Source of the DNA: Fibrobacter sp. UBA1313
GTDB taxonomy: Bacteria > Fibrobacterota > Fibrobacteria > Fibrobacterales > Fibrobacteraceae
Assembly (NCBI GenBank): GCA_002307115.1
Contig: DBTP01000203.1
Coordinates: 1-11,710, forward strand
DNA length: 11,710 nt
Direction of reading: 5' to 3'
Below the pieces are notes generated by a model. That model searched no databases and was not told where the DNA came from. It worked only from the letters and a program-made list of their open reading frames with translations. This document shows positions 1 to 6,310 of this stretch, one piece after another (the first letter of the stretch is position 1; each line of letters opens with the position of its first letter). Both the position numbers and the translations under genes were made by a program.

Positions 1-1546
1 GCGCCTGGATAGCCGTCAATGCGATGGTATAGACAATATCTTCGACCAATGCACCGCGAGAAAGATCGTTCACTGGTTTTGCTAAACCTTGTAACATCGG
101 ACCCACGCAAATGACATTCGCCGCAGAACGCTGCACGGCCTTGTATGTAATGTTACCCGCGTTGAGATCTGGGAAAATGAGCACTGTCGCACGGCCTGCT
201 ACAGGACTATTAGGAGCCTTGATGCGAGCCACACTCTTAGTGGTCGCCGCATCATACTGCAAGGGACCATCAATCGCAATGTCAGAACGAGATTTTTTGA
301 CCATTTCAGTAGCAGCAACGACAAGATCTACATCATCGCCAGTGCCACTGGTACCCGTACTGTAACTCAACATGGCAACACGAGCAGGCAAGTCAAACGC
401 CTTTGCAGTATCATAACTCTGAATGGCAATACCCGCGAGTTCTTCTGCCGTCGGATTTTGATTGATGGCGCAGTCACCATAAATAAGAACCTGTGTGGGG
501 AGGCACATAAAGAACACAGAGCTTATTTTCTTAACTCCCTTCGTGGTTTTGATAACCTGCAATGCAGGGCGCACCGTATCTGCCGTGGAATGCACTGCGC
601 CACTCACTAATCCATCCACTTCACCTATCTTAAGCATCATGGTTCCGATCCAGACTGGATCTGTCAAAAGAGCCATGGCAAGTGCTTCGGTCATGCCTTT
701 TTCTTTGCGGAGTTCTACAAGAAGAGGCACGTACTTTGCGGCGAGTGCTTCTGTAGGCTCAATGATTTCAATCCCTAACGGAAGTTCAATTCCTTGACGT
801 TCTGCTACAGCAACCACGTCTTCACGTTTTGCAAGGAGAACAGGAATTGCGATTTTGCGTTCATAAGCGACGAGAGCGGCCTTCACAGTACGAGGTTCGG
901 CGCCTTCAGGGAGCACAATGCGTTTAAGGTTGCGGCGAGCCATGCGGATAAGGCCCGAGCGGAATTCCGCTTGAGTCACATTTCGTTCACGTTGAGTTTC
1001 GCTCAGTTTTTGGAGGAGAGCGGCATCCCAATGCTTGCCGAGTTCGGAAGCCTGTGGGGTAAATGCAAGAACCGGAATAGAACTCTTGCTAAAGACATTG
1101 CGGAAATCAGCGGAAAAACTTCCCACATCGTTGATGACACAACAAACCACATAGGCCTTGAGCTCGCTAAAATCTTGGGCATCAATTTCTATTTCTTCCA
1201 AAACTTGCTTGGAGGTACGACCCTTAGGAGCAGAAACGAGGACTACGCTCGCATCTAATGCACCCACAATCATTTCATTTAATTTTTGAGCGCGAGAGGT
1301 TTCTTCGAGGACCAAACCTTCAACAATCATCACTTCTTGATCAGCCGCTTCGACCTTGAAAATATCGACCACTTGTTCCATTAAAACATTGCCTTCCATC
1401 CCAGAAAGCAAACCACCAACCTGTTGCAATGGGCTAAAATATCCCACATGCGAAATTTTAGTTTTGAGGGCTTCATAAAAAGATTTTGCTACATCTGGCG
1501 CACCCACACCTACAGCGGTGGGGACAACAACATAAATTCGACTCAT
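1..1546 (-). CDS. pta: phosphate acetyltransferase, compact form, 3' end cut by window
   Basis: Converts acetyl-CoA and phosphate to acetyl phosphate and CoA in the cytosol, the step before acetate kinase. 515 codons read without interruption from ATG 1544-1546 to the left edge, and the last residues (DIVYTIALTAIQA) show that only a few codons are missing. Residues 1-190 match the N-terminal P-loop-like domain of E. coli Pta (start MSRIYVVVPT, later VMIVEGLV) but carry no GKS/GKT. The catalytic domain starts near residue 200 with KRIVLPEGAEPRTVKAA and contains DGLVSGAVHSTADTVRP, YGDCAIN, MLSYSTGTSG, DGPLQYDAA, KAPNSPVAGRA and GPMLQGLAKPVNDLSRGA. E. coli Pta (about 714 aa) has a DRTGG domain between these parts; here it is absent. 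The start is supported by GGAG five bases upstream and by the conserved N-terminus. The identity is certain; the allosteric consequence of the missing domain is inference. Confidence 0.96.
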   Translation of the reverse strand, partial: MSRIYVVVPTAVGVGAPDVAKSFYEALKTKISHVGYFSPLQQVGGLLSGMEGNVLMEQVVDIFKVEAADQEVMIVEGLVLEETSRAQKLNEMIVGALDASVVLVSAPKGRTSKQVLEEIEIDAQDFSELKAYVVCCVINDVGSFSADFRNVFSKSSIPVLAFTPQASELGKHWDAALLQKLSETQRERNVTQAEFRSGLIRMARRNLKRIVLPEGAEPRTVKAALVAYERKIAIPVLLAKREDVVAVAERQGIELPLGIEIIEPTEALAAKYVPLLVELRKEKGMTEALAMALLTDPVWIGTMMLKIGEVDGLVSGAVHSTADTVRPALQVIKTTKGVKKISSVFFMCLPTQVLIYGDCAINQNPTAEELAGIAIQSYDTAKAFDLPARVAMLSYSTGTSGTGDDVDLVVAATEMVKKSRSDIAIDGPLQYDAATTKSVARIKAPNSPVAGRATVLIFPDLNAGNITYKAVQRSAANVICVGPMLQGLAKPVNDLSRGALVEDIVYTIALTAIQA

Positions 1547-1589
1547 ATAATAACTCCAATTAAACACAAATTGCCAGTAGTAAGATAGC

Positions 1590-1618
1590 ATTATACTCCC
1601 CGTTGAGCTAGCCACCAA
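1590..1618 (-). promoter_or_regulatory. sigma-70-type promoter of pta
   Basis: On the minus strand, TTGGTG (1613-1618) is followed by a 17-base spacer and a perfect TATAAT (1590-1595). Transcription would begin near 1583, giving a leader of about 37 bases before the pta ATG at 1546. The -35 box begins just after the stop codon of the upstream activator gene (1622-1624), so pta can be transcribed independently of it. The -35 box matches the consensus only partly. Confidence 0.7.
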
Positions 1619-1621
1619 TCG

Positions 1622-2596
1622 CTACGAATCTCTTTTGCGTAGGTGATAACAAAGACAACCCCGACTAATGCCAAGGCTTTGAGCTGCATGAGTTTTATTG
1701 TATTGATGCGCTTCTAACGCCGTGACAATTTTGTCCCAGCAAGGCGCATTCGAACGAATTTTGTAATCTCCGTTTTGTTCACACACAGAAGTTACTTTTC
1801 CCATTTTAAAATTCCAGGTTTCCTCTGCAAGAATCATCGAGAGCTTGGTGCCATAAGGTTCTAAAAGACAGTAGCGGCAAAGGACGTTTTTAAGTTGACG
1901 CACATTTCCTGGCCAAGGGAAAGAGGCAAGCTCATTTACATCGCTCTCTTCCAAAGAAGAATTTCCCAATTCGTGCCATAATTCCTGAACCAGCGAAGCG
2001 AATTCCGATTGGCGATGCCGAAGTGGCGGGAGACGCACTGGAAAAACATTGAGTCTAAAGTAAAGGTCTTCCCGAAAAAGCCCGGCGCGAACCGCCTGTT
2101 CTAAATTTCGATGAGTCGCGCATACCAAACGAAAATCAACAGGAATGGTGCTTTGGCTCCCCAAAGGGGTTACCGCACGTTCTTGAAGAATGCGTAAAAA
2201 ACGAGTTTGGCTTTCGAGGGGTAACTCCCCTATTTCGTCCAAAAATAGGGTTCCTTTGTCTGCGGCACGTACAAAGCCCAGCTGATCACTGGTAGAACCC
2301 GTAAAGGCTCCCCGACGAGAGCCTTCGAAAAGGCTTTCCATGAGACCCATATTTAAGGCGCCACAATTGACAGCAATGAAAGGCCCCGTAGCGCGTCCGC
2401 TCTCTGCATGCAAAATTCGGGCGGCCACTTCTTTGCCTGTACCAGATTCACCGCAAATCAAAACAGGAATATTCGACTTGGCTGCGATTTTTAAGAGTCT
2501 TTTTGCATCGTTCATTAAATTCAATGTTTGCATCCTCCGCCATAATAACGTACGAACCCTCTTTCTGTTTTCTTTTCTATTGCTATTTTTACGCAT
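1622..2596 (-). CDS. sigma-54-dependent transcriptional activator without sensor domain
   Basis: A bacterial enhancer-binding protein: an AAA+ ATPase that opens sigma-54 promoters, with a Fis-type DNA-binding end. Visible in the 324 aa: Walker A GESGTGKE (49-56), the sigma-54 contact loop GAFTGS (96-101, last residue Ser instead of the usual Ala), Walker B TLFLDE (116-121), arginine-finger region FREDLYFRLN (174-183), sensor II WPGNVRQLKN (228-237) and a C-terminal helix-turn-helix (about 286-320, NKTHAAQSLGISRG). There is no receiver, PAS, GAF or FHA domain in front, as in PspF (also about 325 aa). The start is uncertain. ATG 2596 gives a Lys/Arg-rich tail of 21 residues and has a poor ribosome site; a GGAGG abuts ATG 2533 and lies nine bases before a TTG at 2524, close to where the family core begins. 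An in-frame TAA lies upstream of 2596. It reads toward pta, 75 bases away. Targets are unknown. Confidence 0.9.
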   Translation of the reverse strand: MRKNSNRKENRKRVRTLLWRRMQTLNLMNDAKRLLKIAAKSNIPVLICGESGTGKEVAARILHAESGRATGPFIAVNCGALNMGLMESLFEGSRRGAFTGSTSDQLGFVRAADKGTLFLDEIGELPLESQTRFLRILQERAVTPLGSQSTIPVDFRLVCATHRNLEQAVRAGLFREDLYFRLNVFPVRLPPLRHRQSEFASLVQELWHELGNSSLEESDVNELASFPWPGNVRQLKNVLCRYCLLEPYGTKLSMILAEETWNFKMGKVTSVCEQNGDYKIRSNAPCWDKIVTALEAHQYNKTHAAQSLGISRGCLCYHLRKRDS

Positions 2597-2649
2597 GCCT
2601 AAAGTTTTTTACAAACCGGCAATGAACACCTCCAAAGAGAGACGTTACA

Positions 2650-3972
2650 ATGACAAAAAGGATCGTATGTAAGTTTGGCGGTAGCTCCGTCGCTGACGCT
2701 ACTCAGTTTCAGAAAATTAAAGCCCTTGTGGCCGCTGATAAAAAACGTCGCGTAATCGTCGTTTCGGCTCCCGGTAAACGCAATTCCAAAGAAACAAAAC
2801 TCACCGACTTGCTCTATAGCACATACGATTTAGCTTCAAAAGGTTTGGATTTTTCCACTCCTTGGACTTTGATTCGTGAACGCTATCTCGGCATTTGCAC
2901 TGATTTAGGGATTAAAACCCATGTGACTGATGATTTAAATGCACTTGAGAAAAAGCTCAAAAGCCAAGACCCCGATGTGACTACTGATTTTCTGGTAAGC
3001 CGTGGAGAGTTCCTCTGCGCGCGTATTATGGCAGAATATCTCGGTGCCACTTTCGTCGATGCGTTCCCTATGATTGCCTTTGACGATAGGTACCGTGTCA
3101 CCGCAAAGAGCTACGTCGATATTGCAGCCTCTCTTTCTGACGAGAACGCACTTTATGTGGTGCCTGGTTTTTATGGTTCTGATTTGCAGGGTCAAGTGAA
3201 GACGTTTTCACGCGGTGGTTCTGACATCACAGGGGCCATTCTTGCGAATGCTCTTGAAGCCTCATGTTATGAAAACTGGACCGATGTTTCCGGTATGCTC
3301 ATGGCAGACCCGCGTATTGTTGCAGGAGCCCTCCCCATCGAGTATGTGAGCTATCGGGAGATCCGCGAACTTTCCTATTCCGGGGCAAGCGTTTTGCACG
3401 ATGAATCCATCGCTCCTTGCCGGGCAAAAAATATTCCCATCAATATTCGCAATACGAATAGACCCGAAGATGTGGGTACCATTATCGGCCCGACGCCCGC
3501 AGAGACAAAACGCCCCATTACAGGTGTTGCAGGCCGTAAGGGATTCTCAATGATTTACATTGAAAAAGGGATGATGAACAAGGAAATCGGTTTTGGACGC
3601 CGTATTTTGGCCGTTCTTGAAAACGAAGGCCTTTCTTACGAACTTTGCCCGAGTGCCATTGATTCCATGAGTATCGTGGTGGATACGAAGGCTCTTGCGG
3701 CTGTGCAAGAAACCGTCCTTGAAGATATACAACTCCAGATGCGCCCAGATCGGATTAAAGTGTTCCCCGGTATTGGATTAATCGCAACTGTGGGACACGG
3801 CATGACCAATAAAGTGGGTATTGCCGCAAAGCTTTTCACAGCCCTTGCGAAGGACGAGATCAACGTGCGCATCATTGACCAAGGCTCTTCCCAGATCAAT
3901 ATTATCGTTGGTGTGGACGAGAACCAAATGGAAAAAGCGATTGGTGCCATCTACGAAGCGTTTGTGGCGTAA
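2650..3972 (+). CDS. lysC: aspartate kinase, monofunctional
   Basis: Phosphorylates L-aspartate, the first step toward lysine, diaminopimelate, threonine and methionine. The 440 residues show the amino-acid kinase domain first: KFGGSS (8-13), the PGKRNSKETKLTDLLY segment (41-56), SRGE (117-120) and RGGSDITGAILANAL (188-202). The WTDVSGMLMADPRIV stretch (210-224) is the typical end of the substrate site. Two C-terminal ACT regions follow (about 297-360 and 375-440; the second includes VGIAAKLFTAL and QGSSQINIIVG), which in this family bind lysine or threonine for feedback control. Length is normal and there is no fused homoserine dehydrogenase. AGAGA upstream of ATG 2650 is a fair ribosome site. 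It diverges from the activator gene, so its promoter probably lies inside or next to the start of that gene. The spacer is too short for a lysine riboswitch. Feedback specificity cannot be told from sequence. Confidence 0.95.
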   Translation: MTKRIVCKFGGSSVADATQFQKIKALVAADKKRRVIVVSAPGKRNSKETKLTDLLYSTYDLASKGLDFSTPWTLIRERYLGICTDLGIKTHVTDDLNALEKKLKSQDPDVTTDFLVSRGEFLCARIMAEYLGATFVDAFPMIAFDDRYRVTAKSYVDIAASLSDENALYVVPGFYGSDLQGQVKTFSRGGSDITGAILANALEASCYENWTDVSGMLMADPRIVAGALPIEYVSYREIRELSYSGASVLHDESIAPCRAKNIPINIRNTNRPEDVGTIIGPTPAETKRPITGVAGRKGFSMIYIEKGMMNKEIGFGRRILAVLENEGLSYELCPSAIDSMSIVVDTKALAAVQETVLEDIQLQMRPDRIKVFPGIGLIATVGHGMTNKVGIAAKLFTALAKDEINVRIIDQGSSQINIIVGVDENQMEKAIGAIYEAFVA

Positions 3973-3990
3973 GCACTACGAAATAGCAAA

Positions 3991-4020
3991 GGGCTCTCTG
4001 AAGAGGGCCTTTTTTGTTTT
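3991..4020 (+). terminator. rho-independent terminator of lysC
   Basis: Nineteen bases after the lysC stop, GGCTCTC (3992-3998) pairs with GAGGGCC (4003-4009), with one G-U pair and a TGAA loop. A run of six T follows, then GTTTT. This is a classic intrinsic terminator in the lysC direction. Confidence 0.88.
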
Positions 4021-4195
4021 AAATGGGGCGCACCTAGGATAAAATTCTTCCCTGCCTATGATAGCTCAAGCATACTGATAAATGCAAGAAAAAAGAAGTC
4101 GGCATTGATACTTATTCTGTAATTATTAATACCCATTATTTGCAAACCATGAGGCCTCTTTTTTCTATACATTTTCCTTGAATTTTCATTCTACC

Positions 4196-4241
4196 ATTGA
4201 CACGTTAAAGGCGAAGTTTCGGTAAATTGAACGTTAAGCGA
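4196..4241 (+). repeat. imperfect direct repeat, possible regulator site
   Basis: ATTGACACGTTAAAGGCGA (4196-4214) recurs as ATTGAACGTTAAGCGA (4226-4241). The blocks ATTGA, CGTTAA and GCGA are identical and in the same order, separated by one- and two-base length differences. The copies are about 30 bases apart, near three turns of the helix, which would suit a pair of protein sites on one face of the DNA. It lies about 180 bases before the cytochrome-like gene. The function is inference. Confidence 0.4.
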
Positions 4242-4339
4242 TTTGAATAAAACCGCGCAGAATTCCATGACATACCCATCGCAATCACCTTAAACCGATT
4301 TTATATAGCTATCAAAAAACGATGGTCAAGTCGGTCTTA

Positions 4340-4369
4340 TTGAAAACAAGATCAGAATAATACTACATT
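4340..4369 (+). promoter_or_regulatory. candidate sigma-70 promoter of the cytochrome-like gene
   Basis: TTGAAA (4340-4345), an 18-base spacer and TACATT (4364-4369) would start RNA near 4376, just before the palindrome at 4390 and 46 bases before the gene. The region is AT-rich, so a match of this quality can arise by chance. A perfect TTGACA at 4197 is an alternative -35, but the nearest -10-like box (TAAATT, 4223-4228) is 20 bases away, which is too far. Confidence 0.4.
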
Positions 4370-4389
4370 ACCAAGAAACTCATTTAAAT

Positions 4390-4402
4390 GTCCTTCAAGG
4401 AC
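4390..4402. promoter_or_regulatory. palindrome covering a ribosome binding site
   Basis: GTCCTTCAAGGAC is a perfect palindrome around one central base. Its right arm contains AAGGA (4397-4401), which sits six bases before an ATG at 4408. In RNA it can fold as a five-pair stem with a three-base loop, hiding the ribosome site. In DNA it could be an operator. Which of these applies, if either, is not shown by the sequence. Confidence 0.4.
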
Positions 4403-4407
4403 TCATC

Positions 4408-4425
4408 ATGGAAATTATTTTATGA
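4408..4425 (+). promoter_or_regulatory. possible five-codon leader ORF overlapping the next start
   Basis: ATG 4408 with AAGGA at 4397-4401 opens a frame of five codons (MEIIL) ending in TGA 4423-4425. That stop overlaps the ATG at 4422 of the following gene in the arrangement ATGA. The downstream ATG has only a weak site of its own (GGA nine bases upstream), so ribosomes finishing the leader could restart there. So short a frame cannot be proved coding from sequence. Confidence 0.3.
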
Positions 4426-4880
4426 GCACAGATATCAAATCTATCCGAAAATTTTTCACCGATATTTTATTAATGCTGGGACTTTTGGGATGCGGTATTT
4501 CCACAACCGTTTTTGATGCTAGCGAAGAAAAGTTAAAAGGAGGAGCCCAGTTCGCAGATGTATTTTCTTGGAACTCCATACACTGTATTTTATCGACTTT
4601 TTTCATCTCTATGATATTGGTACATTTTTGGCAACACCGGGTATACCTCAAATTATTGGTGACAAAAAAACTTTTTATTAAGAATAAAATAATCAGTCTC
4701 ACTGCGCTTGTTTTTAGCATTACTGCGATTAGCTGTCTGTTTTATTTAACGGGTTTTTCTTCTGCGACCGTGCAATTTCACACTTCTGTGGCTCCCGTCT
4801 TGCTTGCACTCATTGGTCTTCATTTGATTTCAAAAATCAAAAGATTCTTAGGGCTTATTCAGACACGCAAAGCGTTGTGA
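4422..4880 (+). CDS. small four-helix membrane protein, probable b-type cytochrome (DUF4405-like)
   Basis: 152 aa with four hydrophobic segments at about 13-30, 52-70, 88-111 and 119-136, and Lys/Arg-rich ends. Helix 2 carries H54 and H68 and helix 4 carries H120 and H134; both pairs are 14 residues apart. This repeated spacing, and the WNSIH...VHFWQH context, resemble the DUF4405 family (flavinylation-associated cytochrome) and cytochrome b561-like proteins, where paired histidines bind heme in the membrane. If so it would pass electrons across or within the inner membrane; the redox partner is not identifiable, and neither neighbour is a redox gene. No signal peptide separate from helix 1 and no CXXCH are seen. 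The gene is visibly AT-richer than its neighbours and stands alone, so recent transfer is possible. Coding status is likely; the heme role is inference from histidine pattern only. Confidence 0.7.
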   Translation: MSTDIKSIRKFFTDILLMLGLLGCGISTTVFDASEEKLKGGAQFADVFSWNSIHCILSTFFISMILVHFWQHRVYLKLLVTKKLFIKNKIISLTALVFSITAISCLFYLTGFSSATVQFHTSVAPVLLALIGLHLISKIKRFLGLIQTRKAL

Positions 4881-4899
4881 GTCGACAGCTCACCAGACA

Positions 4900-4953
4900 A
4901 AACACATTCCAGTTATAAACACAAGACTGTCGATAAAGATAGGAATGATGTTT
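4900..4953. repeat. inverted repeat in convergent spacer
   Basis: AAACACATTCC (4900-4910) pairs with GGAATGATGTTT (4942-4953) over 11 pairs with one bulged A, around a 31-base loop. A second inverted pair, TCGACAG (4882-4888) and CTGTCGA (4927-4933), crosses it, and a GTGAG/CTCAC hairpin (4877-4893) overlaps the stop codon of the cytochrome-like gene. The role is unknown; it may help end transcription between the convergent genes. Confidence 0.35.
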
Positions 4954-4981
4954 ATGTTTCAGCCCCATCCGTAAATCGGGT

Positions 4982-5001
4982 AAATATCCCTTGGGGGATT
5001 T
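4982..5001. terminator. weak candidate terminator hairpin between convergent genes
   Basis: ATCCC (4986-4990) pairs with GGGAT (4995-4999) around TTGG, flanked by AAAT on one side and TTT on the other. The stem is short and the T run is poor in both directions. It is the best hairpin downstream of the histidine phosphatase stop (5022-5024) and could act for either convergent gene. Confidence 0.3.
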
Positions 5002-5021
5002 GAACATCGCTGAAGCTTAGT

Positions 5022-5681
5022 TTAGAATCTTAAATAGCCGTCGCCGAGTCCTGCCACGGGGATGATGCGCGGGGGCGTTTTTTCGGAGAGGAAGATGGCT
5101 GCGCCAGAGAGAAAATTCATCCATCGATTGGGGGCAAAGCGAACTTCGGTAAAATGGGTGAGGAAGGGAACAATCCACGCATCGTGAGAAACAAAAACGT
5201 TCAAAGGTTCTGTCGAATTTTCAACAATCAAGTTTAAAAATTCTTGCGAAGCCTCTGCAATCGGTAAAAAGCCAAGAGCTTTCCCCGTTGCCAAATAATC
5301 AAAAATCGCTTCATAAAAGCCCTCGCGAAGTAACCTTTCGTATTCTTTAAAATCCGCCACGTAAAATTCTGCAAGCCGTTGAATCGGGATTACCTTTTCT
5401 GGAATATTAAAAGCCTCATCACCTCGGGCTTTTGCAATTGTCGAAGCCGTTTCCAAGCAACGCATCACCGGGCTCGAAAAATATTGAGCGGAAGCAAAAG
5501 AGGTCAGTGCTTTGCCCACATTTGCCGCCTGTTCATGTCCTTGCTCCGTGATCCGCACATGAGCTCCATAATCTGCATCGGTCGGCAAAATATGTCGACG
5601 TTCTGCATGGCGAATCAAAAGAGCCAATCGTTCGCCCTTTTGCTGCGAGGCAACTACTTCTGAAAGGCTTACAAACGGCAT
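5022..5681 (-). CDS. histidine phosphatase family protein
   Basis: A cytosolic phosphatase of the phosphoglycerate-mutase-like superfamily, 219 aa from the chosen start. The catalytic motif RHAE is at 24-27 (LLIRHAERRH, phospho-accepting H25), the second phosphate-binding Arg is R74 in SSPVMRCLETA, and the second conserved His is H166 in VSHD. No signal peptide is seen. ATG 5681 is chosen over the longer reading from 5729 because GGAG lies five bases before it; the 16 extra residues of the longer form overlap the upstream gene and look uncoded. Its start overlaps the last 13 bases of the PAP2 gene, so the two are probably translated together. The substrate is unknown: members act on sugar phosphates, nucleotides, proteins or lipopolysaccharide heptose phosphates (Ais-like), and nothing here decides between them. 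Confidence 0.9.
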   Translation of the reverse strand: MPFVSLSEVVASQQKGERLALLIRHAERRHILPTDADYGAHVRITEQGHEQAANVGKALTSFASAQYFSSPVMRCLETASTIAKARGDEAFNIPEKVIPIQRLAEFYVADFKEYERLLREGFYEAIFDYLATGKALGFLPIAEASQEFLNLIVENSTEPLNVFVSHDAWIVPFLTHFTEVRFAPNRWMNFLSGAAIFLSEKTPPRIIPVAGLGDGYLRF

Positions 5682-6241
5682 TGAAACTCCAATAAAAAGT
5701 TCACAATCGTAGAACCAAACACATTCCATAATCTATTAGCAATGACAAAACTGAGGATGCCGAGAAAAAAGCCACCGACCACATCCGAGAGCCAGTGCAC
5801 CCCAAAATAAACACGCAATAAGCCCCAAGACAAAGGCAAAAGAAGCATGATCCAACCCACCTCTGGAGCAAAAGCACACACGGTTGCTGCGATGGCAAGG
5901 TTATTCATGGTGTGGCCCGAAGGGAAACTGTATTTGTCTAGGGGTGGAATAAGAGCCTTCACCTCATCAATAGCGTCAAAAGGGCGGATACGGCGGGCAC
6001 TCAACTTAATGACCCAGTATAAGGTAAGGCATACCAACAAGGAAAAAAGCACTTGGATCACGATTTTCGAGAAAAAGACCCCGCCGTAACGAATCAGTAC
6101 ATAAGCAATCACCAAACTCCAAATATAACCATCTCCCATCCGTGTATAGAAACGGAGAAGTGAATCGATCTTGTCGGGGAAACGGTGTGTTAACCCATAA
6201 CGGGTAATGCGCTCATCAAATTTAGCGATCCATATAAACAT
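5669..6241 (-). CDS. PAP2 superfamily membrane phosphatase
   Basis: A 190-residue integral membrane phosphatase of the type that removes phosphate from lipid phosphates such as undecaprenyl pyrophosphate or phosphatidylglycerol phosphate. All three signature motifs are present: K79-x6-RP (KLSARRIRP), PSGH (107-110) and R143-x5-H149-x3-D153 (RVYFGVHWLSD); the Ser usual before the Arg in motif 3 is Leu. Hydrophobic segments at about 40-52, 58-80, 112-126, 128-142 and 152-170 fit the family fold. ATG 6241 gives a normal family N-terminus, but no clear ribosome site precedes it. The 3' end overlaps the histidine phosphatase start by 13 bases. A candidate promoter upstream (TTGCTA, 18 bases, TATGAA on the minus strand) is weak. 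The substrate could be undecaprenyl pyrophosphate (BcrC/PgpB-like) but cannot be fixed from sequence. Confidence 0.9.
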   Translation of the reverse strand: MFIWIAKFDERITRYGLTHRFPDKIDSLLRFYTRMGDGYIWSLVIAYVLIRYGGVFFSKIVIQVLFSLLVCLTLYWVIKLSARRIRPFDAIDEVKALIPPLDKYSFPSGHTMNNLAIAATVCAFAPEVGWIMLLLPLSWGLLRVYFGVHWLSDVVGGFFLGILSFVIANRLWNVFGSTIVNFLLEFQCRL

Positions 6242-6310
6242 GCGTTAAATGTAATAAAACAGTGCTTTTTCAAAATTAAGTTCATAAGAATTAATAACTT
6301 TGTGTAGCAA

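Larger units (their letters stand above)
4021..4421. other. AT-rich intergenic region, no gene seen
   Basis: About 400 bases between the lysC terminator and the small membrane-protein gene. No open frame with a credible start and length is visible on either strand, and no tRNA or known riboswitch pattern is recognisable. It is visibly AT-richer than lysC or ackA. It contains the near-repeat at 4196-4241, a candidate promoter at 4340-4369, a palindrome at 4390-4402 and a possible mini-ORF at 4408-4425, listed separately. It could also hold the worn remains of a lost gene, but nothing recognisable is left. Confidence 0.6.

Noticed and set aside
725..740. Sigma-54-like -24/-12 box (GGCAC, five bases, TTGC) on the plus strand
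   Set aside because: It lies inside the pta coding region on the opposite strand with no plus-strand gene downstream, so it is most likely a chance match.
495..1258. Plus-strand open frames of 100 and 154 codons across pta
   Set aside because: They lie opposite the intact, strongly matching pta frame and their translations resemble no known family.
2597..2649. Lysine riboswitch ahead of lysC
   Set aside because: The spacer is far shorter than the riboswitch, and the sequence further upstream codes for the activator.
2340..2672. Plus-strand open frame of 110 codons opposite the activator start and into lysC
   Set aside because: It is antisense to a clear AAA+ domain and overlaps the lysC start in another frame; its composition is unlike a protein.
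4900..5727. Repeated 11-mer AAACACATTCC at 4900-4910 and 5717-5727
   Set aside because: Several matches of this length are expected by chance in a window this size.
5682..5729. Longer N-terminus of the histidine phosphatase
   Set aside because: No ribosome site precedes it, whereas ATG 5681 has GGAG at good spacing and begins just before the domain.
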